The translations under genes and the position numbers were made by a program. From positions 1-7,021 of the forward strand of contig CAJWZG010000151.1 in the NCBI GenBank assembly GCA_913049565.1: DNA of 7,021 nt, read 5' to 3'. Below are positions 1-6,712 of the stretch, piece by piece. The notes under the pieces were generated by a model that saw only the letters and a program-made list of their open reading frames with translations, did not search any database and had not been told where the DNA came from. The stretch is from an uncultured Gammaproteobacteria bacterium. GTDB taxonomy: Bacteria; Pseudomonadota; Gammaproteobacteria; Pseudomonadales; Azotimanducaceae_A. Numbering within the stretch: position 1 is the first letter of the stretch; every line of letters begins with the position of its first letter.

Positions 1-632
1 CAGGCTCGTCGCCACGAAGCAGTGCTGCGATGGATTTCAACGAACCGATGTCGAAAGATACTTTAGCTCGCCGGGATCAAGACGAAATGGTGTCGGCTGC
101 AGAGCCGCTAACGGTTGAGGAGACTGACCCTTTCGATCTCGAGCAGTTGGAAGAGCAAATCCGGGAAGAAGAATCTGGGCAGCTGGATAGCATGGCTAAA
201 ATCATCTCTGATTCGGGCAGCGTTGGGGTTGTGGGTAGCGCAATACTGTTCGCTCTGATCCTGTTGTTGGTGCTCCGAAGAAGAACAGCGCAACAAGAGA
301 AAGAGCTTGAAGAGGCCCTAAGTGGCCGGCTTGCAGGCGGCGGCGCCGAAGACCAACACACAGATGACAAAGCGCAAGGCGATATCGCTGGTAATGGTTC
401 GAATAACATAGACGAGCGTTTGTCAGAAGAGTTTTTTGAGCGCGAGCAATCGGCAAACAGCGCGGGTGAAAATGTCTTTACTACGCGTCTGAAACTCGCG
501 GAAGCCTATATTGAAATGGGCGATGAGAGTGGGGCTCTTGATATGCTCGACGAAGTGATGGCAGATGGATCTGCTGAGCAGCAGGAAGTGGCTCGACGCA
601 TAATGGAACGGCTGAAAGGCGGAGATGGGTAG
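1..632 (+). CDS. fimV: FimV/HubP-like polar membrane protein, C-terminal part (5' end outside window)
   Basis: The frame is open from the window edge (first full codon at base 3), so the ATG at 30 is an internal Met and the N-terminal part, where FimV proteins carry a LysM peptidoglycan-binding domain, lies upstream. Residues below are counted from base 30. Visible parts are an acidic pre-membrane stretch (about 18-50), one membrane helix (about 65-82, bases 222-275) followed by RRR as a cytoplasmic anchor, a polar linker rich in Gly, Asp and Glu (about 86-147), and a C-terminal TPR-like helix pair (about 150-195) containing LAEAYIEMGD and a helix ending in ARRIMERL. This end motif is the conserved FimV C-terminal domain. 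FimV/HubP family proteins organise the cell pole and support type IV pilus or flagellar function. Position immediately before truA, as in Pseudomonas, supports the call. The cytoplasmic part, about 118 residues, is much shorter than in P. aeruginosa FimV. Its stop overlaps the truA start by 8 bases. Confidence 0.85.
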   Translation, partial: GSSPRSSAAMDFNEPMSKDTLARRDQDEMVSAAEPLTVEETDPFDLEQLEEQIREEESGQLDSMAKIISDSGSVGVVGSAILFALILLLVLRRRTAQQEKELEEALSGRLAGGGAEDQHTDDKAQGDIAGNGSNNIDERLSEEFFEREQSANSAGENVFTTRLKLAEAYIEMGDESGALDMLDEVMADGSAEQQEVARRIMERLKGGDG

Positions 633-1434
633 TTCAGAGGCGCTGGAACGCAGTCAGCATCACTATGCCTTAGGCGTTCAGTACCGCGGGTCAGACTTTA
701 AAGGCTGGCAGCGCCAACCCGGGCAGCGCACTATCCAAGGGGAGCTTGAGCGGGCTCTGAGCACAATTGCCGATAACGAGGTACTTTTGCGAGCCGCCGG
801 TCGTACCGATGCAGGTGTGCATGCCAGTGGTCAGGTAGCCGCTTTTTCTACTGATGCCGATAGATCTGTTGCCGAATGGTTGCGGGGCTTAAACGGACTC
901 ACTCCCGACGACATTCAGGTGCTCTGGCTACAACCGGTGAGGTACGATTTCCACCCGCGATACAGTGCTGTTTCGCGACGCTACACCTATCTGTTCCACG
1001 ATCAGGGCCGGGACAACCCGTTATTAAATCAGCTGACTTGGTGCACAGAGGCGTTGGATGAAAATGCGATGCATTTGGCCGCTCAAGTTTTACTGGGCGA
1101 ACACGATTTTAGCAGTTTCAGAGGTGCAGGCTGTCAGTCGCATACCGCGATGCGCAGAGTAGATCGATGTGAGATTAGACGAGAGGGCAGCTTGGTGATC
1201 ATGAACATCGAAGCCAATGCTTTTCTATTACATATGGTGCGTAACATCGCCTCGAGTTTGCACAAAGTCGGGCTTGGCGCAGGAATCGAGTACCTGCCCG
1301 ATTTGCTACTCGCGCGAGACCGTCAAAAACTTGGCATCACTGGACCTGCTCAAGGTTTGTATCTTGCCGAGGTGTCATACCCGGAGGATGATTTTCCAAA
1401 GCCTGCCTATCCCCCATTGATTAGGCATAGGTGA
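625..1434 (+). CDS. truA: tRNA pseudouridine(38-40) synthase TruA
   Basis: TruA converts uridines 38, 39 and 40 in the anticodon stem-loop of many tRNAs to pseudouridine in the cytoplasm. The 269-residue length is normal for the family. Signature elements in order are YRGSDFKGWQRQ (20-31), AGRTDAGVHASGQVAAF (58-74) with the catalytic Asp62, FHPRYSAVSRRYTY, DFSSFRGAGCQS in the second half, and FLLHMVRNI near the C-terminus, where many homologues read FLHHMVRN. The ATG at 625 is preferred because it precedes the conserved N-terminal strand by a normal distance and has AAAGG at 615-619 in front of it. It overlaps the fimV stop as ATGGGTAG, so translation may be coupled to fimV. The fimV-truA pairing is typical of pseudomonad-type gammaproteobacteria. 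A 122-base gap separates it from trpF, so it probably belongs to the fimV transcript, though no clear terminator follows it. Confidence 0.97.
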   Translation: MGSSEALERSQHHYALGVQYRGSDFKGWQRQPGQRTIQGELERALSTIADNEVLLRAAGRTDAGVHASGQVAAFSTDADRSVAEWLRGLNGLTPDDIQVLWLQPVRYDFHPRYSAVSRRYTYLFHDQGRDNPLLNQLTWCTEALDENAMHLAAQVLLGEHDFSSFRGAGCQSHTAMRRVDRCEIRREGSLVIMNIEANAFLLHMVRNIASSLHKVGLGAGIEYLPDLLLARDRQKLGITGPAQGLYLAEVSYPEDDFPKPAYPPLIRHR

Positions 1435-1452
1435 GACATACCCCATACTTTG

Positions 1453-1466
1453 ATTGACTCAATTGA
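1453..1466. repeat. Palindromic ATTGA cluster upstream of trpF
   Basis: ATTGACTCAATTGA reads as two overlapping inverted repeats: ATTGA-C-TCAAT (1453-1463) and the perfect palindrome TCAATTGA (1459-1466). A further ATTGA lies at 1501-1505, overlapping the proposed -10 element. Such symmetry could be an operator, but the arms are short and the region is AT-rich, so chance is a real alternative. It does not resemble the TrpR operator consensus. Confidence 0.25.
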
Positions 1467-1474
1467 TCTTCACT

Positions 1475-1502
1475 TTGTCGCAACACGTAGTATGTATAGA
1501 AT
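1475..1502 (+). promoter_or_regulatory. Predicted sigma-70 promoter for the trpF-purF run
   Basis: TTGTCG at 1475-1480 matches the -35 consensus at 4 of 6 bases, and TAGAAT at 1497-1502 matches the -10 consensus at 5 of 6, with a 16-base spacer. Transcription would begin near 1509, giving a leader of about 48 bases before trpF. It lies in the only long non-coding gap of the window, exactly where a promoter for the trpF cluster is expected. Inverted arms ATCTTCA (1466-1472) and TGAAGAT (1503-1509) flank the hexamers and could be a regulator site. Promoter calls by eye are often wrong. Confidence 0.4.
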
Positions 1503-1508
1503 TGAAGA

Positions 1509-1535
1509 TGTTGAGAAGAATTCGACCGCTCAACG
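1509..1535 (+). other. Possible leader hairpin upstream of trpF
   Basis: GTTGAG (1510-1515) pairs perfectly with CTCAAC (1529-1534) across a 13-base loop, and a U-G pair at 1509/1535 could extend the stem to seven. It would lie at the very 5' end of an mRNA starting near 1509. No run of U follows, so it is not an intrinsic terminator, and there is no Trp-rich leader peptide, so it is not a classical trp attenuator. A role in mRNA 5'-end stability is possible; chance pairing is equally possible. Confidence 0.2.
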
Positions 1536-1556
1536 GCAAGCACATAGGTTAGATCG

Positions 1557-2198
1557 ATGAATGTAGCGACGGAGCCTTGGTGTAAAGTATGCGGCATAAC
1601 CTTAGTAGAAGACGCCTTGCAGGCTGCTGAAGCCGGCTTTGACGCCTTGGGTTTTAATTTTTATCCGAAAAGCGCTCGATACATTACGCCTGAGTCGGCG
1701 TCAGAGATTTGTGTGGTGTTGAGCAAGCAATACCCTAATGTTCGTCGGGTAGGGCTTTTTGTGAATGCTGAAAAAACCGAAGTGTATTCGGTTCTGAGCA
1801 AGGTCGACATCGACCTGCTGCAGTTCCATGGTGATGAAAATCCAGAGTTCTGTCGCCAGTTCAGTACACCCTACATCAAAGTTATCGGTGTGACGGCTGC
1901 TACAGATGTTGAGGCTTATGAGCGCAGCTACATTGAAGCCTGGGCGCTTTTACTCGACACACATGACCCGCAGCTCAAAGGGGGCACTGGGCGCGCATTT
2001 GATTGGTCACTATGGCCAACCAGCAGCACTAAACCTCTAATCTTGGCGGGTGGTTTGACGCCAGAAAACGTTGCACAGGCCATAGGCGAAACCCGCCCGT
2101 ATGGAGTGGATGTAGCGGGCGGCGTGGAGAGTGTACGCAAAGGCGTGAAAGATCGCGCAAAAGTAAATCTATTTGTTGAGAATGCAAAACATGGCTGA
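1557..2198 (+). CDS. trpF: Phosphoribosylanthranilate isomerase TrpF
   Basis: TrpF isomerises N-(5'-phosphoribosyl)anthranilate to the 1-deoxyribulose form (CdRP), the third step from chorismate to tryptophan. The 213-residue single-domain (beta-alpha)8 barrel has the family marks in order: KVCGIT (10-15) with the catalytic Cys12, [11 protein letters not shown] (the FxxxSPRYI-type motif), [16 protein letters not shown] with the catalytic acid at Asp134, [21 protein letters not shown], and GVDVAGGVE followed by KGVKD as the C-terminal phosphate-binding part. The ATG at 1557 has an AGG (1546-1548) eight bases upstream and fits the usual short N-terminal strand. It begins the run after the 122-base gap and overlaps trpB by 8 bases (ATGGCTGA). 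The N-terminal eight residues before CKVCG are slightly longer than in compact homologues, which is unremarkable. Confidence 0.96.
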   Translation: MNVATEPWCKVCGITLVEDALQAAEAGFDALGFNFYPKSARYITPESASEICVVLSKQYPNVRRVGLFVNAEKTEVYSVLSKVDIDLLQFHGDENPEFCRQFSTPYIKVIGVTAATDVEAYERSYIEAWALLLDTHDPQLKGGTGRAFDWSLWPTSSTKPLILAGGLTPENVAQAIGETRPYGVDVAGGVESVRKGVKDRAKVNLFVENAKHG

Positions 2199-3420
2199 AC
2201 CGATTATTGACACAAACGCGGCTCAAAGTTACGACCAACCCACCGACGGCGGCCATTTTGGGCAATTTGGCGGGCGCTTTGTCGCCGAGACTCTGACCCA
2301 CGCTCTGGATGGTCTGTCTGAGCTGTACGCCCAATTAAAAGACGACCCAGAGTTCAAAAAAGAGCTTCATGAGGATCTCGCTCATTTTGTCGGGCGCCCC
2401 ACACCCCTCTACTTGGCAGAGCGGTTAACCGCCTCACTGGGCGGGGCTGCGATCTATCTTAAGCGCGAAGACCTAAATCACACAGGGGCTCACAAAGTCT
2501 GTAACACCATTGGTCAGGCGTTGTTAGCTAAACGTATGGGGAAGCCTCGGGTTATCGCGGAAACTGGCGCAGGTCAGCACGGTGTGGCGACGGCGACAGT
2601 GGCTGCAAGACTTGGTTTGGAGTGTGATGTCTACATGGGCGAAGAGGATATTCGCCGTCAAAGCCTTAATGTTTATCGTATGAAGCTGATGGGAGCCAAT
2701 GTGGTCCCAGTAACCTCGGGCTCGAAGACCCTCAAAGACGCAATGAACGAGGCGATGCGCGATTGGGTAACCAATGTGGACCATACGCACTACATTATCG
2801 GCACTGTTTCGGGCCCGCATCCGTACCCCATGTTGGTGCGGGATTTTGCTTCCATCATTGGCCAAGAGGCGCGCGCCCAAATGCTGCAGCAGGTGGGTAA
2901 ATTGCCCGATGTCGTAGTGGCTTGTGTTGGCGGTGGATCCAATGCCATGGGAATTTTTCATCCGTTTATCGAAGACGTCGATGTTGCCTTGGTTGGTGTT
3001 GAAGCGGGTGGGCACGGGCTTTCTACCGGAGCTCACGCGGCACCGCTCAACGATGGCAAAGTTGGCGTATTGCACGGGAACCGCTCGTACTTGATGTCAG
3101 ACGCAGACGGCCAAGTGATGGAAACACACTCGGTTTCCGCTGGGCTCGATTATCCCGGAGTAGGGCCGGAGCACGCCTATCTGAAGGACATTGGCCGAGC
3201 GACCTATGCTGCTGCCACCGACGATGAGGCCATGGAAGCGTTTCGTATGCTGAACCGACAAGAAGGGATTTTGCCAGCCCTAGAAACCAGCCATGCGCTA
3301 GCATGGGTTGTAGCAAACGCTTCGAAAATGTCTCCTGAACAAACAATTTTGGTCAATCTCAGCGGGAGAGGGGATAAAGATATTTTGACCGTGGCGGATA
3401 TCGATGGAATCACGTTGTGA
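2191..3420 (+). CDS. trpB: Tryptophan synthase beta subunit TrpB
   Basis: TrpB is the PLP-dependent subunit that joins indole, channelled from TrpA, to L-serine to give tryptophan. The product is 409 residues, normal for the standard TrpB1 type. Visible marks are the N-terminal [33 protein letters not shown] with the PLP Schiff-base Lys102, AETGAGQHG with the catalytic Glu124 (E109 of Salmonella), the phosphate-binding GGGSNAMG (247-254), and a C-terminal LSGRGDKD. All key positions are intact. The ATG at 2191 is chosen over TTG 2173 and ATG 2182 because it has a TGAG element about ten bases upstream (2177-2180) and overlaps the trpF stop as ATGGCTGA. The stop shares GTGA with the trpA start, the tight coupling expected for two subunits of one alpha2-beta2 complex. 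Confidence 0.98.
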   Translation: MAEPIIDTNAAQSYDQPTDGGHFGQFGGRFVAETLTHALDGLSELYAQLKDDPEFKKELHEDLAHFVGRPTPLYLAERLTASLGGAAIYLKREDLNHTGAHKVCNTIGQALLAKRMGKPRVIAETGAGQHGVATATVAARLGLECDVYMGEEDIRRQSLNVYRMKLMGANVVPVTSGSKTLKDAMNEAMRDWVTNVDHTHYIIGTVSGPHPYPMLVRDFASIIGQEARAQMLQQVGKLPDVVVACVGGGSNAMGIFHPFIEDVDVALVGVEAGGHGLSTGAHAAPLNDGKVGVLHGNRSYLMSDADGQVMETHSVSAGLDYPGVGPEHAYLKDIGRATYAAATDDEAMEAFRMLNRQEGILPALETSHALAWVVANASKMSPEQTILVNLSGRGDKDILTVADIDGITL

Positions 3421-4241
3421 CTTCAACAGAGGCGCCTACGGCCAATTCTGAGCGCATTGCGCAACAATTCGTAGCTCTTAAGGCGCAAAACAAGAAAGCC
3501 CTCGTCACCTTTGTGACCGCCGGCGATCCGAGGCCGGAGTTTACCGTGCCTGCCATGCACAGTTTGGTGGCTGGAGGGGCTAACTTGCTGGAGCTGGGTA
3601 TTCCATTCTCAGACCCTGAGGCTGAGGGCCCAGCGATTCAGGCCGCCAACGAGCGAGCTTTGGCTAACGGGATGAGTCTTGCCAAAGTGTTAGAAATGGT
3701 CGCAGAGTTTCGACAAAACGATACCACCACACCTGTGATATTGATGGGTTACCTGAACTCTGTGTTGGCGATGGGCAATTTTGCAGAGCGGGCGAGCTCT
3801 GTGGGTGTTGATGGCCTGATTATGGTCAACCTACCGCTGGAGGAAGCGAGCGAGTTGCGCGAGTCGCTGAACGAGCATGGGATGGATTTGGTGTTGTTAA
3901 TTGCGCCAACAACGTCAGACGAGCGAGCCAGGGACATTGCGGCTAGCGCTAGCGGATTTTTGTATTACGTGTCATTGAAAGGAACCACAGGCAGCGGTGC
4001 ATTGGCCGTGGACGAAGTAGCCGAACGCACAGATTTTTTACGCACGCTGACGGATACACCTGTTTGTGTGGGCTTTGGGATAAAAGATGCGGCAACGGCT
4101 GCAGCAGTTAGCGCACACGCAGATGGAGTCGTAGTTGGCAGTGCGTTGGTGCAATTGATGGCACAAAGCCCCGACGTTGCCTCTGCCGGTCAGGCGTTGC
4201 AAGACGCTACTTCGGCAATTCGGCAGGGCATTGATGGCTAA
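3417..4241 (+). CDS. trpA: Tryptophan synthase alpha subunit TrpA
   Basis: TrpA cleaves indole-3-glycerol phosphate to glyceraldehyde-3-phosphate and indole, which passes through a tunnel to TrpB. The 274-residue barrel carries FVTAGDP (32-38), [10 protein letters not shown] (58-67) with the catalytic Glu59 (E49 in E. coli), VPL-type strand [17 protein letters not shown] with the active-site loop 6 Thr region, and VGFGI plus VVVGSALV for phosphate binding. One key position is altered: Glu70 stands where E. coli has catalytic Asp60 (motif EAEGP instead of xADGP). Glu keeps the carboxylate, so the enzyme is probably active, but this deserves checking. The start is GTG 3417, within the trpB stop (GTGA), with TGGA at 3405-3408 as a modest ribosome site. 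The 3' end overlaps folC by 8 bases, with no accD in between. Confidence 0.96.
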   Translation: MTSTEAPTANSERIAQQFVALKAQNKKALVTFVTAGDPRPEFTVPAMHSLVAGGANLLELGIPFSDPEAEGPAIQAANERALANGMSLAKVLEMVAEFRQNDTTTPVILMGYLNSVLAMGNFAERASSVGVDGLIMVNLPLEEASELRESLNEHGMDLVLLIAPTTSDERARDIAASASGFLYYVSLKGTTGSGALAVDEVAERTDFLRTLTDTPVCVGFGIKDAATAAAVSAHADGVVVGSALVQLMAQSPDVASAGQALQDATSAIRQGIDG

Positions 4242-5472
4242 ACAGCGGGCGGATCTGGAGGGCTGGCTCTCTTATATCAGTCAACAGCACAGTCAAGTGA
4301 TCGACATGGGCCTCGATCGCTTTAATCAGGTATTGCAGGCGTTGGAGCTCACTCGGCCAGCGCCTACCGTCATTACGGTGGCAGGCACCAATGGGAAGGG
4401 GAGTACCTGCCGAGTCATCGAAGCTCTGTTGATCCACGCGGGCTATCGCGTCGGCACTACCTTGTCTCCGCATATTTGGCGATTTAACGAGCGCATACGG
4501 ATAAACGGCGTTGATGCCAGTGACGAGGCAATCTGCCGGGCGTTTTTCGAGATTGATCATGCCCGAGGTACCATTCCTCTCACTTACTTCGAGTTTGCTG
4601 CTTTGGCAGCACTGCGTTGTATGGCGACAGCTGAAGTCGACATGGCAATTCTCGAAATTGGTCTAGGTGGTCGCCTGGATGCGTTCAATGCCATCGATGC
4701 AGACATCGCTGTGATTACCAGCATCGGTTTGGATCATCAGGCGTTCTTGGGTGATACGCTAGAGGCTATTGGTGCTGAAAAAGCTGGTATTTTGCGAGCA
4801 AAACAGCGCGCAGTTCTGGGTCAAAACATGCCAAACAGCGTTTATCGTCAATGCGCGACGCTCGCTCTGGAGCCCAGGCGCTGGGGCCAAGAGTTTCGCA
4901 GTAAGATAGAACCGCGAGAGGCACGGTGGACTCTCGAGGGCACAACAGAGGCCCCCCTGGATTTGCCTTTAACAGCCCTGGCTCCGCACAACGTCGCCCT
5001 TGGCTGCGAAGCCGTTGCCGAACTTGTTGTGTTAGATCGAGAACTAATCGAAAGAAGTGTCAGGTTATCTATGCCCGGGCGTCTTGATATTTGCCATAAG
5101 GACCATCGCGTTTGGGTCCATGATGTCTGTCACAACCCGGCAGGGGCGGAGTTTTTTATGTCGGAGCTTGCTTCTAGGCAAATCGAGCCGGCGTTTTTCA
5201 TTTGTGCGATGCTCGACGGTAAAGATCATCAAAAATTTGTGCAGACTGTGAAGCACCGCTCGGCCCATGGCTCACCTTGGCTTTTCGTTAATAGCGAGGG
5301 CGATCGGCAATTGCCGGGCAAGCAACTGGCAGAAAAGATTGGTATGCGCGATTCTTGGGCCAGCAACATGCGTCAAGCCGTGCTAATAGCTACCCAGGAA
5401 ACTCACAAAGGGGATGCAATAGTGATATTTGGTTCTTTTAGCGCTGTTGAGCAATCACCGTGGCTGGCATGA
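4234..5472 (+). CDS. folC: Dihydrofolate synthase / folylpolyglutamate synthase FolC
   Basis: FolC adds glutamate to dihydropteroate and then further glutamates to tetrahydrofolates, an ATP-dependent, Mur-ligase-like cytoplasmic enzyme needed to retain folates. At 412 residues it is close to E. coli FolC (422). Marks in order are the N-terminal MGLDRFNQVL, the P-loop AGTNGKGST (50-58), SPHIWRFNERIRING, LEIGLGGRLDAFN, ITSIGLDHQAFLG with EKAGI after it, PGRLDI, HDVCHNP (usually DVAHNP, so Ala is Cys here) opening the C-terminal domain, and IFGSFSAVEQ at the end. A longer reading from TTG 4177 is rejected: the ATG at 4234 has AGGG (4225-4228) five bases upstream and overlaps the trpA stop as ATGGCTAA. 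In related genomes accD directly precedes folC; here it is absent. The dedD-like gene follows 7 bases after the stop. Confidence 0.96.
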   Translation: MAKQRADLEGWLSYISQQHSQVIDMGLDRFNQVLQALELTRPAPTVITVAGTNGKGSTCRVIEALLIHAGYRVGTTLSPHIWRFNERIRINGVDASDEAICRAFFEIDHARGTIPLTYFEFAALAALRCMATAEVDMAILEIGLGGRLDAFNAIDADIAVITSIGLDHQAFLGDTLEAIGAEKAGILRAKQRAVLGQNMPNSVYRQCATLALEPRRWGQEFRSKIEPREARWTLEGTTEAPLDLPLTALAPHNVALGCEAVAELVVLDRELIERSVRLSMPGRLDICHKDHRVWVHDVCHNPAGAEFFMSELASRQIEPAFFICAMLDGKDHQKFVQTVKHRSAHGSPWLFVNSEGDRQLPGKQLAEKIGMRDSWASNMRQAVLIATQETHKGDAIVIFGSFSAVEQSPWLA

Positions 5473-5479
5473 TAGCGTG

Positions 5480-6079
5480 ATGAACGAAGTCACTCGTTAT
5501 CGTCTTATCGGCAGTATTTTTTTGTTGGCCGTCGCTGCTATTTTTTTGCCTATGATCTTTGACGCACCAAACCCTTCGGTACAAGACATCAGCACTAGCG
5601 CCGAACTTCCAAGCGGTACGTTGCCGTTAATTGTTAATAACCTGGACACGACCGCGGAAACGATCGAGAAAATGAAGGCGTCTCAGGTTGAAATGAATCA
5701 GACATTTGCGCGCTCTGATATGCTCGAGAGGGTAGGCGAGTTGCGTAATCAGGTGGACGATGACGGTTATTGGATTGGCAACGGGACCCGGTTCGGTGAG
5801 CCCATACTGCAACCGCTGCGCAGCGATACCAAGGCTTTTGCGGTACAACTTGCTACCTTCGACGAGCCAGAAAATGCTGAAAACTTGCGTGAGTTATTGC
5901 GGCAGGACGGTCAAGAGGCTTTTATCTCGCAGTACAAACAACGCGGGCTGACAAGTGAAAAAATTCGCTACCGGGTCGCGGTGGGGCCGATGCTCAGTCA
6001 TACTCTGGCAAAGGAAAAACGCACGTCTTATACCCAGAAATATGAGGTTCAAGCTATTGTCGTAGCGATGACTCAATAG
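5480..6079 (+). CDS. dedD: SPOR-domain inner-membrane protein, DedD-like
   Basis: The 199-residue product has a short cytoplasmic start (MNEVTRYR), one membrane helix (about 9-27, LIGSIFLLAVAAIFLPMIF), a polar periplasmic stalk (about 28-117), and a C-terminal SPOR domain (about 118-199) starting KAFAVQLATF and containing YRVAVGP. SPOR domains bind denuded glycan strands at the division site, and E. coli DedD, encoded at the same place between folC and cvpA, is a septal ring protein. The symbol rests on synteny and architecture rather than close sequence identity. The ATG at 5480 is chosen, with GTG 5477 as a one-codon alternative; an upstream start at 5429 would lie inside folC and break the short cytoplasmic tail typical of these proteins. 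No clear ribosome site precedes it, so translation is probably coupled to folC termination 7 bases upstream. Confidence 0.85.
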   Translation: MNEVTRYRLIGSIFLLAVAAIFLPMIFDAPNPSVQDISTSAELPSGTLPLIVNNLDTTAETIEKMKASQVEMNQTFARSDMLERVGELRNQVDDDGYWIGNGTRFGEPILQPLRSDTKAFAVQLATFDEPENAENLRELLRQDGQEAFISQYKQRGLTSEKIRYRVAVGPMLSHTLAKEKRTSYTQKYEVQAIVVAMTQ

Positions 6080-6092
6080 GCTTAAGTGGTCT

Positions 6093-6105
6093 AGCGAACA
6101 TCGCT
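6093..6105 (+). other. Small hairpin between dedD and cvpA
   Basis: AGCGA and TCGCT form a 5-base-pair stem around the three-base loop ACA, six bases before the cvpA ribosome site. There is no following T-run, so it is not a terminator. It may be chance, or may modestly affect cvpA translation. Confidence 0.2.
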
Positions 6106-6118
6106 TCAAGTAGGGAAT

Positions 6119-6694
6119 ATGTCGCATCTGGACTACATCATTATCGCTATCGTTCTTCTGTCGTCGCTCTACGGGTTTTCTCAGGGGTTGATTAGGGAAG
6201 CATTTTCACTCAGCTCATGGGTCGCAGCATTTTTATTCGGTATTTGGTTTGGGCCTTCGCTTGCTACTGAGTTCTCTGCATACATAGGCGAGGAACGGCT
6301 TGGTCAGATTGTTTCATTCCTTGTGGTTTTGGTGGCTACGTTAGTTGCTGCCGCGATGATTCGGTGGGGGCTTGGCCAGGTCATTACGCGAACTGGGCTG
6401 AGTGCGACGGATCGTATACTGGGGTTCGCTTTCGGCGCGGTACGAGGTGGTCTGTTAGTAACGATCATGTTAATGGTGGCACAGAGTTTGTTCTCCGAAA
6501 CTGGCTGGTGGGCTGACTCCGAACTCAAGTACAGTTTTTTGCAGTTTGAGGATGAGGTGCTCACTTTGGTGGATATAGCAAGTGACAACCTCGAAGATCC
6601 CCCTCAAGCACCTGATTTCAATGATCTCGATTTTTCCGGCGAACCGCCGCTGGATACAGATGACTTTAATGACGCGGATTATTTCGAAGAATAG
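6119..6694 (+). CDS. cvpA: CvpA family inner-membrane protein with acidic C-terminal tail
   Basis: CvpA is a small multi-pass inner-membrane protein, named for colicin V production in E. coli and linked in enterics to envelope stress and bile resistance; its molecular activity is unsettled. The 191-residue protein has four hydrophobic helices (about 4-22, 29-49, 62-85, 101-122) and the family's conserved segments: DYIIIAI at the start, GFSQGLIREAFSL after helix 1, and TGLSATDRILGFAFGAVRG before helix 4. It closely follows the E. coli pattern (162 residues) but adds a long C-terminal tail. Residues 156-191 hold 14 Asp/Glu and no Lys or Arg, with an imperfect repeat DFNDLDF (166-172) and DFNDADYF (182-189). 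The ATG at 6119 has AGGGA (6112-6116) close upstream. It sits 39 bases after dedD and 18 before purF, matching the conserved cvpA-purF pair. Confidence 0.93.
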   Translation: MSHLDYIIIAIVLLSSLYGFSQGLIREAFSLSSWVAAFLFGIWFGPSLATEFSAYIGEERLGQIVSFLVVLVATLVAAAMIRWGLGQVITRTGLSATDRILGFAFGAVRGGLLVTIMLMVAQSLFSETGWWADSELKYSFLQFEDEVLTLVDIASDNLEDPPQAPDFNDLDFSGEPPLDTDDFNDADYFEE

Positions 6695-6712
6695 TTAAAA
6701 GAAGAGAACTCG

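Noticed and set aside
30..50. ATG at 30 or 48 as a true start of a small 200-residue protein
   Set aside because: The frame stays open to the window edge, and the downstream part is a membrane helix plus FimV end motif, so a truncated view of a larger gene is more likely.
77..409. Antisense reading frame of 110 codons opposite fimV
   Set aside because: Ser/Leu/Cys-rich composition is the mirror of the Glu/Gly/Ala codons of fimV; no family features.
1435..1556. trp attenuator or leader peptide upstream of trpF
   Set aside because: No short frame with tandem Trp codons and no hairpin followed by a T-run was found in the gap.
2110..2150. DVAGGVE in TrpF instead of the DVSSGVE form
   Set aside because: Gly at this place occurs in pseudomonad-type TrpF, and the phosphate-binding backbone glycine is kept, so it is not clearly unusual.
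2524..3075. Long antisense reading frame of 183 codons opposite trpB
   Set aside because: It lies wholly within a highly conserved gene, shows no recognisable domain or ribosome site, and is explained by codon bias of trpB on the other strand.
4177..4233. Upstream TTG start for folC adding 19 residues
   Set aside because: The extra residues lie inside trpA, are not like FolC N-termini, and a good AGGG-spaced ATG exists at 4234.
4207..4560. Antisense reading frame of 117 codons across the trpA-folC junction
   Set aside because: I checked whether it might be a relic of accD or a new gene at the altered junction. It lacks any zinc-ribbon cysteine pattern or carboxylase motif and overlaps the conserved FolC P-loop region.
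5429..5479. Upstream start for the SPOR protein inside folC
   Set aside because: It would add 17 residues overlapping folC by 44 bases; the ATG at 5480 gives the usual short cytoplasmic tail before the membrane helix.
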